Positions 1 through 10,102 are shown, counted from the stretch's first letter. The stretch is DNA of 64,000 nt from Patiriisocius marinistellae (GCF_009014635.1 NZ_BKCF01000001.1:1302001-1366000), one strand, 5' to 3'. Numbers and translations are program-made. Notes: generated by a model from the letters alone, not told the origin.

Positions 1-32
1 GGGATAAACATTTAATGTTTATCCCTTTTTTT
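1..32 (+). terminator. Rho-independent terminator of a gene left of the window
   Basis: A perfect inverted repeat (arms 1-12 and 14-25) is followed by a run of seven T. It points rightward, so it ends a plus-strand gene whose coding part lies outside the window. It also separates that gene from carA. Confidence 0.85.
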
Positions 33-139
33 ATATGACAGTGTTTTATAATACTACATTGTTTAAAAGTTCTAAAAACTGAATTATCATAATAATTACA
101 ATTCAATTATTTTTGTTAAACTCTTTTTGAAAAAAAATT

Positions 140-1261
140 ATGAAATACCAAACAAGAAAGAAAGCGCTTATTTTACTTGCAGATGGAACCATATTTTACG
201 GTAAAGCCGTAGGAGGGAAAGAAGGTTCTTCTTTTGGTGAAGTTTGTTTTAATACAGGGATGACTGGGTATCAAGAAATTTTTACAGATCCATCTTATTT
301 TGGGCAATTAATGGTGACTACTAATGCGCATATAGGAAATTATGGAGTTAACCATGAGGAAATTGAAAGTGAAGGAATTAAAATTTCTGGACTTATATGT
401 CGAAATTTTAGTTATCATTATTCTCGTGATTTGGCAGATGATTCTTTAGAGAATTTCTTAGATCAAAATAATTTACTTGCTATAAGCGATGTTGACACGC
501 GTGCCTTAGTAAGTTACATTAGAGATCATGGTGCAATGAACGCGGTTATTTCTACAGAGGTTGATAATATCGATGGACTTAAAAAACAACTTGCTGCTGT
601 TCCAGACATGAATGGATTAGAGCTAGCAAGTAAAGTTTCAACAAATGAACCTTATTTCTTCGGAAATGAGAATGCCTCATTTAAAGTCTCCGCATTAGAC
701 ATTGGTATTAAGAAAAATATTTTACGAAATCTTGCCGAAAGGGATTGTTACATCAAAGTATTTCCATACAACGCATCTTTTGAAGATATGAAAAATTTTA
801 ACCCAGACGGATACTTTTTGTCAAATGGTCCTGGAGATCCAGAGCCATTAACACAGGCAATAGAGACTACTAAAAAAATTATAGAAACCGGAATGCCATT
901 GTTTGGTATTTGTTTGGGGCATCAAGTATTAGCATTAGCTAATGGAATCTCAACTTATAAAATGCACCATGGGCATAGAGGGATTAATCATCCTATCAAA
1001 AATTTATTAACTGGAAAAGGAGAGATTACATCTCAAAATCATGGTTTTGCAATTAATAGAGAAGAAGCTGAAGCTCATGCAGATGTTGAGATTACACATG
1101 TACACCTTAATGATCACACGGCTGCAGGAATACGTATGAAATCAAAACCAGTATTTTCAGTTCAATACCATCCAGAAGCTAGCCCAGGACCACACGATGC
1201 TTCTTATTTATTTGACCAGTTTTTAGATAACATTAAAAAGTCGGCAGCAGTTACTAATTAA
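140..1261 (+). CDS. carA: Carbamoyl-phosphate synthase small subunit
   Basis: This is the glutamine amidotransferase subunit of carbamoyl-phosphate synthase. It releases ammonia from glutamine for the large subunit, feeding arginine and pyrimidine synthesis in the cytoplasm. The 373 residues match the usual family length. The N-terminal CPSase_sm domain is followed by a class I glutaminase domain. The nucleophile Cys lies in GICLGHQ near residue 257, with the His/Glu pair in YHPEASPG near 344-346, and SNGPGDP is present. The ATG at 140 follows an A-rich stretch. No carB is in the window, so the large subunit must be elsewhere. eno follows 56 bases later on the same strand. The gene carries a copy of the CTTCGGAAAT word at 658. 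Confidence 0.97.
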   Translation: MKYQTRKKALILLADGTIFYGKAVGGKEGSSFGEVCFNTGMTGYQEIFTDPSYFGQLMVTTNAHIGNYGVNHEEIESEGIKISGLICRNFSYHYSRDLADDSLENFLDQNNLLAISDVDTRALVSYIRDHGAMNAVISTEVDNIDGLKKQLAAVPDMNGLELASKVSTNEPYFFGNENASFKVSALDIGIKKNILRNLAERDCYIKVFPYNASFEDMKNFNPDGYFLSNGPGDPEPLTQAIETTKKIIETGMPLFGICLGHQVLALANGISTYKMHHGHRGINHPIKNLLTGKGEITSQNHGFAINREEAEAHADVEITHVHLNDHTAAGIRMKSKPVFSVQYHPEASPGPHDASYLFDQFLDNIKKSAAVTN

Positions 1262-1299
1262 TTATAGCACACATTTCCGAAGAGAATTTTTTTTAATAA

Positions 1300-2604
<1,305 letters not shown>

Positions 2605-2623
2605 GAAGTAGCTATTTAGGCAA

Positions 2624-2663
2624 AATTTTAAAGGCTATCCTTATAAGGATAGCCTTTAAAATT
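2624..2663. terminator. Long perfect hairpin after eno
   Basis: Arms at 2624-2640 and 2647-2663 form a 17-base-pair perfect stem with a six-base loop. It lies 19 bases after the eno stop. There is no long T run after it, so it may act as an mRNA 3'-end stabiliser as much as a terminator. Confidence 0.7.
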
Positions 2664-2759
2664 CATGGTGTTTATAACTTCAGGAAATAGGAGCAATAAT
2701 TTAAGGTTTATTTAACCAAACCAAAATGTAAAATGTTAAATAAATTAAGCGAGTTTTTG

Positions 2760-2767
2760 TACTTTAG
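2760..2767 (+). promoter_or_regulatory. Probable -7 element for gltA
   Basis: TACTTTAG matches the Bacteroidetes -7 consensus TAnnTTTG at all but one position. It lies 37 bases before the gltA start, which would give a leader of about 30 bases. Confidence 0.5.
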
Positions 2768-2804
2768 CATTTCGCAAAAAATTCAAAAAATAAAGTAAAG
2801 ATAT

Positions 2805-4091
2805 ATGGCAAAGACTGCTACATTAGAGATTGATGGTAAGAAGTATGAGTTTCCTTTAATTACAGGAACTGAAAATGAAACGGCAATTGATATTAAAACA
2901 CTTCGTGGAGTAACAGGCGGAGTAACAACGATAGATCCAGGGTTTAAAAATACAGGATCTTGCGAGAGTGCTATTACGTTTTTAAATGGTGAAGAAGGGA
3001 TTTTAAGATATAGAGGGTATTCTATTGAACAACTTGCTGATAAGGCAGATTTCCTTGAAGTTGCTTATTTATTGATTTTTGGTGAGTTACCCACAAAGCA
3101 ACAACTAGAAAAATTTCATGCAGATATAAAAGAACAATCTCATGTAGATGAAGATGTAAAGAAAATTTTAGACGGTTTCCCTAAATCTGCACATCCTATG
3201 GGTGTGTTGTCTTCATTAACGTCTGCACTTGTAGCCTTTAATCCTACCTCTGTAAATGTTGACAGTGAAGAGGAAATGTACAATGCTATTGTTAAGATAA
3301 TGGGTAAATTTCCTGTTTTAACAGCTTGGGCACATAGAAAACGCGCAGGACTTCCTTTGGATTATGGAAATAATAACTTAGGATACGTGGAAAACTTCCA
3401 TAAAATGATGTTCCACCGTCCTAACAGAGAATATTCTGTAGATAAAAAAGTTGTGGATGCGATAGATAAATTATTGATACTACATGCAGACCACGAGCAA
3501 AACTGCTCTACTTCAACAGTAAGAATTGTAGGTTCGTCACATGCTGGTCTTTTTGTTAGTATTTCAGCAGGTATTGCTGCACTTTGGGGTCCTCTTCATG
3601 GAGGAGCAAATCAAGCGGTTATTGAAATGCTTGAGGAGATTAAAGAAGATGGAGGAGACACTCATAAATTTATGGAAAAAGCGAAAGATAAAGAAGATCC
3701 TTTTCGCTTAATGGGCTTTGGGCATAGAGTATATAAAAACTTTGACCCTCGTGCTAAAATAATTAAAGTAGCAGCTGATGATGTTTTGTCTAGTTTAGGA
3801 ATTGATGATCCAGTTCTTGATATTGCAAAAGGTCTTGAAAAAGAAGCGTTAGAGGATAGTTACTTTGTTGACAGAAAACTATATCCTAATGTTGATTTTT
3901 ACTCAGGTATTATTTATCGTGCTTTGGGGATTCCAGTAGAGATGTTCACGCCTATGTTTGCACTAGGTCGTTTGCCAGGTTGGATTGCTCAATGGCGAGA
4001 AATGCGTCTTCAAAAAGAGCCTATAGGACGTCCTAGACAAGTTTATACCGGAGAAACTTTTAGAGAGTTTATTCCAGTAGAAAAAAGATAG
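2805..4091 (+). CDS. gltA: Citrate synthase
   Basis: Citrate synthase condenses acetyl-CoA and oxaloacetate to citrate, the entry step of the TCA cycle. At 428 residues it has the length of the bacterial type II enzyme. Catalytic segments are visible: HADHEQNCSTSTVR, WGPLHGGANQAV with the first active-site His, and MGFGHRVYKNFDPRA with the second. The catalytic Asp lies in the C-terminal DFYSGIIYRALG. It has its own upstream region of 200 bases containing a -7-like box. A terminator follows the stop, and the next gene on the same strand starts 65 bases later from its own promoter. Confidence 0.97.
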   Translation: MAKTATLEIDGKKYEFPLITGTENETAIDIKTLRGVTGGVTTIDPGFKNTGSCESAITFLNGEEGILRYRGYSIEQLADKADFLEVAYLLIFGELPTKQQLEKFHADIKEQSHVDEDVKKILDGFPKSAHPMGVLSSLTSALVAFNPTSVNVDSEEEMYNAIVKIMGKFPVLTAWAHRKRAGLPLDYGNNNLGYVENFHKMMFHRPNREYSVDKKVVDAIDKLLILHADHEQNCSTSTVRIVGSSHAGLFVSISAGIAALWGPLHGGANQAVIEMLEEIKEDGGDTHKFMEKAKDKEDPFRLMGFGHRVYKNFDPRAKIIKVAADDVLSSLGIDDPVLDIAKGLEKEALEDSYFVDRKLYPNVDFYSGIIYRALGIPVEMFTPMFALGRLPGWIAQWREMRLQKEPIGRPRQVYTGETFREFIPVEKR

Positions 4092-4113
4092 TTTTTCGCA
4101 AAGCGGAAATTTT

Positions 4114-4147
4114 AAAAGCACCTCAAATTGAGGTGCTTTTTTTATAT
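4114..4147 (+). terminator. Terminator of gltA
   Basis: Inverted repeat arms 4114-4126 and 4128-4140 (AAAAGCACCTCAA and its complement) run into a T stretch. The T stretch merges directly into the promoter box of the next gene at 4143-4150. Confidence 0.85.
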
Positions 4148-4150
4148 TTG
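4143..4150 (+). promoter_or_regulatory. -7 element TATATTTG, probable leaderless promoter
   Basis: This is a perfect TAnnTTTG match that ends five bases before the ATG at 4156. Transcription in this group starts a few bases after the box, so the transcript would begin at or next to the start codon. Confidence 0.7.
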
Positions 4151-4155
4151 TTACC

Positions 4156-5070
4156 ATGATAAAATTAAACATCAATAACGAATTTTCAAGACTACGTGAA
4201 GTAGTTTTAGGTACAGCAAAAAGTAACGGTCCCATCCCGTTACTCAAAGATGCATACGACCCAAAAAGTGCCGAGCATATAAAAGCAGGAACATATCCCA
4301 AAGATGAAGATATGGTTGCAGAAATGGATGCCGTAGCAGCTGTATTTGAAAAGTATAACGTTAAAGTGTACCGCCCCAAACAAATTGAAAATTATAATCA
4401 AATTTTTTCTCGTGATATTGCTTTTGTGATTGGCGATAAACTTATAAAAGCAAACATTTTACCAGATAGAGAAAAGGAAATTGAAGCAATACATCATGTA
4501 ATTAATCAAATTAATCCAGAGAATATAATACAGTTTTCTGAAGATGTTCATGTAGAGGGTGGCGATGTGATGCCCTACGGAGATTATATTTTTGTAGGTA
4601 CGTATTATGGAGATGATTACGCTTCTTATATAACAGCACGTACTAATATGCAAGCCGTAGAGGCATTACAGGATTTGTTCCCAAATAAAAAAGTAAAATC
4701 GTTCTCGCTTAATAAGTCAAATACAATTGCAGAGGATAATGCATTACATTTAGATTGTTGTTTTCAACCTATTGGCAAAGGTAAATGTATCATTCATAAG
4801 GAGGGTTTTACTGAAATAGCAGAATATAAATGGCTCGTGGATTTCTTCGGAAATGAGAATTGTTTTCATATCAATAAACGTGAAATGTATCATATGAATA
4901 GTAATATTTTCTCAATTTCAGAAGATGTTATCATTTCAGAAAAAAACTTTACACGACTAAATACATGGCTACGTTCCCAAGGTTTTATTGTAGAAGAAGT
5001 ACCCTATGCTGAAATCTCGAAACAAGAAGGTTTATTGCGTTGTACAACAATGCCGCTAATTAGGGATTAA
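4156..5070 (+). CDS. Amidinohydrolase-fold enzyme, dimethylarginine dimethylaminohydrolase / arginine deiminase-like
   Basis: This protein has the pentein fold of arginine deiminase, DDAH and amidinotransferases, which act on guanidino or ureido groups. In 304 residues I see an N-terminal EFSRLREVVLG, an acidic HVEGGDVM segment (typical EGGD), the catalytic His in NALHLDCCF and the nucleophilic Cys in GLLRCTTMPL at the C-terminus. The exact substrate (dimethylarginine, arginine or citrulline) cannot be read from the sequence. A second pentein enzyme lies at 6540 on the same strand. The response regulator on the other strand overlaps its last bases (5067-5070). It carries a CTTCGGAAAT word at 4845 encoding FGN. 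Confidence 0.85.
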   Translation: MIKLNINNEFSRLREVVLGTAKSNGPIPLLKDAYDPKSAEHIKAGTYPKDEDMVAEMDAVAAVFEKYNVKVYRPKQIENYNQIFSRDIAFVIGDKLIKANILPDREKEIEAIHHVINQINPENIIQFSEDVHVEGGDVMPYGDYIFVGTYYGDDYASYITARTNMQAVEALQDLFPNKKVKSFSLNKSNTIAEDNALHLDCCFQPIGKGKCIIHKEGFTEIAEYKWLVDFFGNENCFHINKREMYHMNSNIFSISEDVIISEKNFTRLNTWLRSQGFIVEEVPYAEISKQEGLLRCTTMPLIRD

Positions 5071-5792
5071 TTATTAATACTGAAATTTGTAGTAATTTCT
5101 TCTTTATAAGATGCGCTAATAGGAACTGTAATATTACCTAAAACTATTGAATTAGGATTAATATGATCTACTTTGTCACTATTAATAAGGAATGAACGAT
5201 GCACTCTTATAAACATATTATGGGGTAATGTGTCGCTAAAATCCTGAAGTCCAGATCGTAATAGCATCTTTCCGCTTGTATAATAGACTGTTATATATTT
5301 TTGTTCGCTCTTTATATATATAATATCGTTATATCTAAGTTTTTTATATCCATTTGTAGTTTTAATGAAGGTGTAGTCATCGGCTTGAGTTGCTTTTGGT
5401 ACATTAAATTTTTTGGTGTCAAAATTTTCTAGGGCAACTGCAATAGTGGCAAAAATTTCATCTTTTTTAAAAGGTTTGACAATGAAACCAAGCGGTTTTG
5501 CTTTTGCAGCTTTCTTTACTGTAAGTTCTTCACTATTTGCCGAAACAAATATAAAAGGTAAATGATAATCTTTTTGAATTTTTTTAGCAAGCCATATTCC
5601 GTCTCTAGACCCTTGTATCTGTATATCAAGAAATACAAAGTCTATTTCTTCATTATCTAAATAGTCAATCGTTTCTATTGCATTTTTTGCCAAAGCAACA
5701 ACATTATGACCTAATTCCTGTAAATAGTTTTTAAGCAAATTTGCTGTGATAAATTCGTCTTCGACAATAAGCGCTCTTAATTGGGTTTTCAT
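5067..5792 (-). CDS. LytTR-family response regulator
   Basis: A cytoplasmic two-component response regulator of 241 residues. An N-terminal receiver domain has the acidic pair IVEDE near residue 10, the phospho-acceptor Asp in FVFLDIQIQG near 55 and the Lys in VKPF near 105. A C-terminal LytTR DNA-binding domain runs from about residue 135, with YIKSEQKYITVYY and VHRSFLIN. The start MKTQLRALIVEDE is natural for the family. No histidine kinase is adjacent, so its partner must be elsewhere. It ends by overlapping the convergent amidinohydrolase gene by four bases. Confidence 0.92.
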   Translation of the reverse strand: MKTQLRALIVEDEFITANLLKNYLQELGHNVVALAKNAIETIDYLDNEEIDFVFLDIQIQGSRDGIWLAKKIQKDYHLPFIFVSANSEELTVKKAAKAKPLGFIVKPFKKDEIFATIAVALENFDTKKFNVPKATQADDYTFIKTTNGYKKLRYNDIIYIKSEQKYITVYYTSGKMLLRSGLQDFSDTLPHNMFIRVHRSFLINSDKVDHINPNSIVLGNITVPISASYKEEITTNFSINN

Positions 5793-5885
5793 ACAATATT
5801 TAAAAAGTTGAAATCGGTTTCAATATAAATGTACTTTGTAATTTAAAGAACAAGTGTGTTTTAGAATAAAAAAAATAAATTGTAT

Positions 5886-6368
5886 TTAGTCTTCTTTAAA
5901 TTTATTATTTATCAACTTTTTCAATAAAACAATTTGCCCTAGATGATAATGATGGTGTTCAATGAGTCCTTGAATGTTTCGATAGTAGCTTCCGTATTTT
6001 TCAGAATTGGCAAAATTTTCGCCCCATTGTTTCTCTTTTAATGTTTCTATCTTTTTAGTCATGGCGCTAATATTTCCGAAGACCGTAGTTAGAAAATCTT
6101 CCCATTGCTTTTGAGATGTTAATTGTGGATGCTCAAAACTTTTTTTGTCGCTACCTGTAATAGGTTTTCCATGTAACACGCGCAATTGTAGTTCGACGTA
6201 ATAATTAATGTGAAAAACCAAGGTGTATATAGTATTAAGACTACCCACTTTTTGAGTTGCTTGCTGCCAAGTTATACCAGACAAAACTTCTGTTAGATTT
6301 ACAGCAGTCCAATTTCCGCCTGTGTTTACATCTTTAAAATGCTTGCCTAATGCTGAAGAAAGATTCAT
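5886..6368 (-). CDS. DinB-like helical-bundle protein
   Basis: This 160-residue protein looks like the DinB/YfiT four-helix-bundle superfamily. It has WTAVNLTEVLSGITWQQA near the N-terminus, FHINYYVELQLRVL in the middle and a C-terminal IEHHHYHLGQIVLLKK. The His residues in those two segments are where the family binds a divalent metal. Many members are thiol-dependent transferases or damage-inducible proteins; the substrate cannot be inferred. It is 93 bases upstream of the LytTR regulator on the same strand, so a shared transcript is possible. It contains an ATTTCCGAAG word at 6072. Confidence 0.8.
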   Translation of the reverse strand: MNLSSALGKHFKDVNTGGNWTAVNLTEVLSGITWQQATQKVGSLNTIYTLVFHINYYVELQLRVLHGKPITGSDKKSFEHPQLTSQKQWEDFLTTVFGNISAMTKKIETLKEKQWGENFANSEKYGSYYRNIQGLIEHHHYHLGQIVLLKKLINNKFKED

Positions 6369-6485
6369 GATCTGAGTTTAGTGTGTTAAATATACAATTT
6401 ATGTAATTTTTTAATTTCTGAAATGTGCCAAATATAAATCTTAATACCATTGAATAATTTGTGGTTAACACTTATAAAAAAGAAC

Positions 6486-6493
6486 TATTTTTG
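6486..6493 (+). promoter_or_regulatory. -7 element TATTTTTG upstream of the gene at 6540
   Basis: This is a perfect TAnnTTTG match 46 bases before the start at 6540. A TTTG at 6458-6461 is a possible -33 element, with 24 bases between. Confidence 0.65.
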
Positions 6494-6539
6494 CCGAAAA
6501 TAACCCCTTTAAAATCCACTGCAATTTGCGGTTTTTGTT

Positions 6540-7481
6540 ATGTCACAAATTACTGATACTATCTTGATGATTCGCCCTGTAGCGTTTAGAATGAACGAAG
6601 AAACTGCTGTGAATAATTATTTTCAGGAAGATTTGCAAATGCGCAATGCTGAGATTAATACAAAAGCACAAGCTGAGTTTGATGCATTTGTTGAAAAACT
6701 TAGAGGCGTGGGAGTAAATGTTATTGTTGAGAATGATGATTTAAAAATGGATACTCCAGATTCTATTTTTCCAAATAACTGGGTGAGTTTTCATAAAAAT
6801 GGAACCGTAGCATTATACCCTATGTTTGCCGAAAATAGACGTCGTGAACGTAGAGAGGAGGTAATTACTCGATTAGAAAAAGAGGGTTTTCTGGTGGAAG
6901 GCTTTATGGATTATACCGTTGCTGAGGATGAAGGTTATTTTCTAGAAGGAACGGGCAGTCTTCTATTAGATAGAGTGGCTAGTAAGGCATATTGTGCCAT
7001 ATCTCCAAGGGCGGATGAGGAATTAGTTATTGAATTTTGTGAAGATTTTGAATGTGATCCGGTAATTTTCACAGCAAATCAAACTGTAAAAGGGCAACGT
7101 TTACCTATTTATCACACAAATGTAATGATGGCACTCGCAGAGACTTTTGCTGTAATTTGTCTTGATACAATTGATGATAAACATGAAAAGAAAAATGTTA
7201 TAAAACATTTGAGAGAAACTAAAAAAGAAATCATCGCTATTACAGAAGAACAAATGCATCATTTTGCAGGTAACATGTTACAAGTAAAAGGTAAGGACCA
7301 TAATTATATGGTAATGAGTGAGGCTGCTAGAAATATTTTAACAAGTGACCAAGTAAAAGCAATACAAAGACATTGTAAAATATTAAGTAGTGACTTAACT
7401 ACAATTGAAACCTGTGGCGGAGGTAGTGCACGTTGTATGATGGCAGAGGTGTTTTTGCCAAAAGCGATAAAAGTTGTCTAA
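6540..7481 (+). CDS. ctlX: CtlX-like citrulline/arginine amidinohydrolase
   Basis: This pentein-fold hydrolase of 313 residues resembles the citrulline utilisation hydrolase CtlX and related arginine deiminase-like proteins. Diagnostic segments are MIRPVAFRMN at the start, DTPDSIFPNNWVSFH near residue 75, the catalytic His in YHTNVMM near 195 and the nucleophilic Cys in GGGSARCMMAEVF near the end. By family it would cleave citrulline or arginine to ornithine with release of ammonia. It is the second pentein enzyme in 3.3 kb, separated from the first by two minus-strand genes. Its stop lies six bases from the stop of the convergent hemoglobin gene. The symbol is given by resemblance only. Confidence 0.8.
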   Translation: MSQITDTILMIRPVAFRMNEETAVNNYFQEDLQMRNAEINTKAQAEFDAFVEKLRGVGVNVIVENDDLKMDTPDSIFPNNWVSFHKNGTVALYPMFAENRRRERREEVITRLEKEGFLVEGFMDYTVAEDEGYFLEGTGSLLLDRVASKAYCAISPRADEELVIEFCEDFECDPVIFTANQTVKGQRLPIYHTNVMMALAETFAVICLDTIDDKHEKKNVIKHLRETKKEIIAITEEQMHHFAGNMLQVKGKDHNYMVMSEAARNILTSDQVKAIQRHCKILSSDLTTIETCGGGSARCMMAEVFLPKAIKVV

Positions 7482-7487
7482 TTATAA

Positions 7488-7865
7488 TTATGGTGTAACT
7501 TTAAACTCCATTAGGCTTGCAATTTGTTTTGCGCGGTTTATAATTTCGGTTGCATTTTTTCCCTTAAAAAGAGTATGTACATTTGTTTCCCAAAGCGATA
7601 ACCATGTTTTAAAATGGCTTGGTTCCATTGGTTCTTTTTTATTTAATGCTATGTGTTTAAGCATTGGGTTACCCTTATATGCAGCATTTTTAAATACAAT
7701 TGATTCCCAAAATAAATACATTGTAGGTAAATGAGTTTCCCAATGTACTTTTGCAATATCTGTAAAAAAGAAACCTATAGTGTTGTCTTCTTGAACACGA
7801 TTGTAGAATGAATCAACTAAAAGTTTTATGTCCTCACTCGTTGTAATATCTCGTTTAGCAGTCAT
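7488..7865 (-). CDS. Group III truncated hemoglobin
   Basis: A small single-domain heme protein of 125 residues, the usual length of a 2-over-2 globin. The family pattern SFYNRVQEDNTIGFFF is followed by WETHLPTMYLFWESIVF. The proximal His is probably in MLKHIALN or SHFKTWL in the second half. Group III members bind O2 or NO, with roles in redox or nitric oxide handling that remain uncertain. It sits five bases after the SDR/DUF2867 gene on the same strand and is likely co-transcribed with it. Confidence 0.9.
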   Translation of the reverse strand: MTAKRDITTSEDIKLLVDSFYNRVQEDNTIGFFFTDIAKVHWETHLPTMYLFWESIVFKNAAYKGNPMLKHIALNKKEPMEPSHFKTWLSLWETNVHTLFKGKNATEIINRAKQIASLMEFKVTP

Positions 7866-7870
7866 TATTT

Positions 7871-9295
7871 TTATTTTGCAGCTATTCGCCTAATCATCCC
7901 GCCAAAGATAAAGTAATGAAATGGTAACATGGAATACCAATACAATCTCCCCCACAATCCTCGAGGTCTAAATGTGGCTGTTTGATGTAGTACATTATTT
8001 TCATCAATATCAAATTCTAACCAAGCCTCTCCAGGAACTTTCATTTCCGCAAATAGGAGTAACCGTCTCTCTTCTTTATCTGCCAGAATTACACGCCAAA
8101 AATCTAATGAATCACCTTCGTAAATTTGATTAGTATGAGTGCGTCCACGTCTTAAACCTACACCCCCAAAAACTTTATCAATATATCCTCGAACTTTCCA
8201 AAGCCAATTTGCGTAATACCAACCAGTTTCTCCACCTATGGACCAAATGTTTTCTAACGCTTTTTCGGGGTTTTTTAATGCTATTTTTTGTTTATCTTTT
8301 AAACATCCTTCATCTGGAACTTCAACATATTTTTTCAAATCTTTTGTAAAGCGTCCACTCACCATTGAGTCTTTCCAACTTGATACAACTTGATTTTGCT
8401 TTATTTTTTTAAATGCTAATTCAATAGCTTTTAAATAGGGGGTAGGTTCAATATTTAAAATTTTTTGAAGTCGAGTATCTTTCGTAATAACTTCAATCTT
8501 CATGCTATCTACAAGATTTAAAGCTAATTTATATGATGTAGAAGTTACAAAATAGAGCCAATAGGAGGATAGCTTAGGAGATAAAAAAGGAAGGGTAATT
8601 ATGGAGAGGTTGATTTCTCTAAATTTTGAATACTGCAACATCATATCTTTATATGATAAAATATTTGGACCACCAATATCAAACGAGTCCCCATAGCAGG
8701 CTTCATTACCAAGAATACCCGTTAAATAAGTAAGTACATCTCTAATGGCAATGGGTTGGCATCTAGTTTTTACCCAGCGGGGTGTAACCATTAATGGGAG
8801 TTTTTCACAGAGATCTCTAATGATTTCAAATGAAGCACTACCGCTTCCTACTATAATTGCAGCACGAAGAACAGTTAATTTTGCATTTCCTTCATATAGA
8901 ATATCTTCTACATTTTTCCGGCTCCATAAATGTTTTGAAAGATTTCCTTCATTTACAATACCCCCTAAGTATATTACTTGCTTGCAGTCTGTATTATTAA
9001 GATAGATATTAAAATTTTTAACGGATAAAGCTTCTAGCTCATCAAAATCTTCTGTGGAACTACTCATACTATGTATAAGATAATATGCCGCATCAATATC
9101 TTTGGGTAGTACTGATAGATTAGGTTTATTCAAAAAATCTATTTCTACAACATCGATTCTTGAACGAATGTCTTTATTAACAGAAAGTCTATTTGCATCT
9201 CGTACCGAACAAATAACATGATGTCCTTGTTCCAACAATAACGGTAGTAATCGCATGCCTATATATCCGTTAGCGCCTGTGAGTAATATTTTCAA
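7871..9295 (-). CDS. SDR-family NAD(P)-binding protein with C-terminal DUF2867
   Basis: A two-domain protein of 474 residues. The N-terminal half is an atypical short-chain dehydrogenase fold with the Rossmann motif LLTGANGYIGMRLLP. The C-terminal part (about 330-474) is a DUF2867 domain with WYYANWLWKVRG and GEAWLEFDID. Family members resemble NAD(P)-binding epimerases; the substrate is unknown. The start codon is TTG at 9295: the motif MKILLTGANGYIG begins there and no upstream ATG is in frame. The hemoglobin gene follows five bases later. It ends in a basic tail after a hydrophobic segment, so it may touch the membrane. Confidence 0.88.
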   Translation of the reverse strand: MKILLTGANGYIGMRLLPLLLEQGHHVICSVRDANRLSVNKDIRSRIDVVEIDFLNKPNLSVLPKDIDAAYYLIHSMSSSTEDFDELEALSVKNFNIYLNNTDCKQVIYLGGIVNEGNLSKHLWSRKNVEDILYEGNAKLTVLRAAIIVGSGSASFEIIRDLCEKLPLMVTPRWVKTRCQPIAIRDVLTYLTGILGNEACYGDSFDIGGPNILSYKDMMLQYSKFREINLSIITLPFLSPKLSSYWLYFVTSTSYKLALNLVDSMKIEVITKDTRLQKILNIEPTPYLKAIELAFKKIKQNQVVSSWKDSMVSGRFTKDLKKYVEVPDEGCLKDKQKIALKNPEKALENIWSIGGETGWYYANWLWKVRGYIDKVFGGVGLRRGRTHTNQIYEGDSLDFWRVILADKEERRLLLFAEMKVPGEAWLEFDIDENNVLHQTATFRPRGLWGRLYWYSMLPFHYFIFGGMIRRIAAK

Positions 9296-9404
9296 TATGA
9301 TAGTTTTGTTTAAAGATACGTACCGTTTCTATAACAGAAGTTAAACTTATTTTAAATTATATAGCTCAAGAAGAATAAAATGATTTCTATCGCTACCTAA
9401 ATAG

Positions 9405-9412
9405 TATCTTTA
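9405..9412 (+). promoter_or_regulatory. Near-consensus -7 element before the small membrane protein gene
   Basis: TATCTTTA is one base from TAnnTTTG and lies 23 bases before the ATG at 9436. Confidence 0.4.
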
Positions 9413-9435
9413 TCAAAACGCTAAAGCACACCATT

Positions 9436-9642
9436 ATGAAAGTATTGAAAACAGTTTTGATGATTGTAGGGATTGTACTCATCGCATTTGGTCTTTATAA
9501 TGCATTTGTTCCTCAAGAAGTTTTAGACATTGGTCCTCTAGAGGTTAATGCAAAAGAGGACTTGAGTAATCAAACATTAGGGATGATTGGATTAGGAATA
9601 GTAGCTCTTGTGGCTGGTGCATTTTTAAAAGATAGAAAATAA
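9436..9642 (+). CDS. Small two-TM membrane protein
   Basis: A 68-residue protein with two hydrophobic segments: about residues 5-25 (VLMIVGIVLIAFGLYNAF) and 47-63 (LGMIGLGIVALVAGAFL). A short polar linker ending DLSNQT lies between them, and the C-terminus is basic (KDRK). It resembles the small DUF3185-type proteins but I do not assign a function. It stands alone on the plus strand between divergent and convergent minus genes, preceded by a near-consensus -7 box. Confidence 0.75.
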   Translation: MKVLKTVLMIVGIVLIAFGLYNAFVPQEVLDIGPLEVNAKEDLSNQTLGMIGLGIVALVAGAFLKDRK

Positions 9643-9659
9643 AAGCATAAAATCTCTAG

Positions 9660-10091
9660 CTATAAATCATCGATTCTGGTTGGACTATTTTCAATCTTAG
9701 CATCCATTACCTTTTGTATAAATTTGTGAATGCTTTTGTCTTTAGCACGGGCTTTTATTTTAATGAAATAGTTGTCACGATAGATAGAATATTCTTCAGC
9801 TTTGCCTTTGTATAACACTAATTTATAATAGGGGATTATTAATGCATAACTTTCTAGCAGAGACCTAAATCCTACAATAATCCCTTTAGGACGCATTTCA
9901 ATATTGCATTGATTTCTATTATTGTCTAGAATTAATAAATTTGAAATTTGTATGCTCGTTTCAGTAATAACAAGCTTTGTAGATCCTATTCCTTTCATTG
10001 AAAAACGTTCTTTAAGCGTAAATGGTTTACCTACTTCGGCATCAATTTTATTTGAAACTTGTTTGTTATTGTAAGATACGTTTAAGAGCAT
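9660..10091 (-). CDS. Hypothetical protein downstream of a DUF2652 gene
   Basis: This 143-residue protein is not recognised. It has no signal peptide and no membrane segment. Alternating hydrophobic and charged residues suggest a beta-rich domain; the middle reads like a PH-like strand series (GIIVGFRSLLESYALIIPYYKLVLYKG). The gene starts 11 bases after the DUF2652 gene on the same strand, so the two form a likely operon and may act together. Confidence 0.7.
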   Translation of the reverse strand: MLLNVSYNNKQVSNKIDAEVGKPFTLKERFSMKGIGSTKLVITETSIQISNLLILDNNRNQCNIEMRPKGIIVGFRSLLESYALIIPYYKLVLYKGKAEEYSIYRDNYFIKIKARAKDKSIHKFIQKVMDAKIENSPTRIDDL

Positions 10092-10102
10092 TCTGCGTTA
10101 TT

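Noticed and set aside
3963-4379. 138-codon minus-strand frame spanning the end of gltA and the start of the amidinohydrolase gene
   Set aside because: It crosses a terminator and a promoter and overlaps two genes with strong family evidence.
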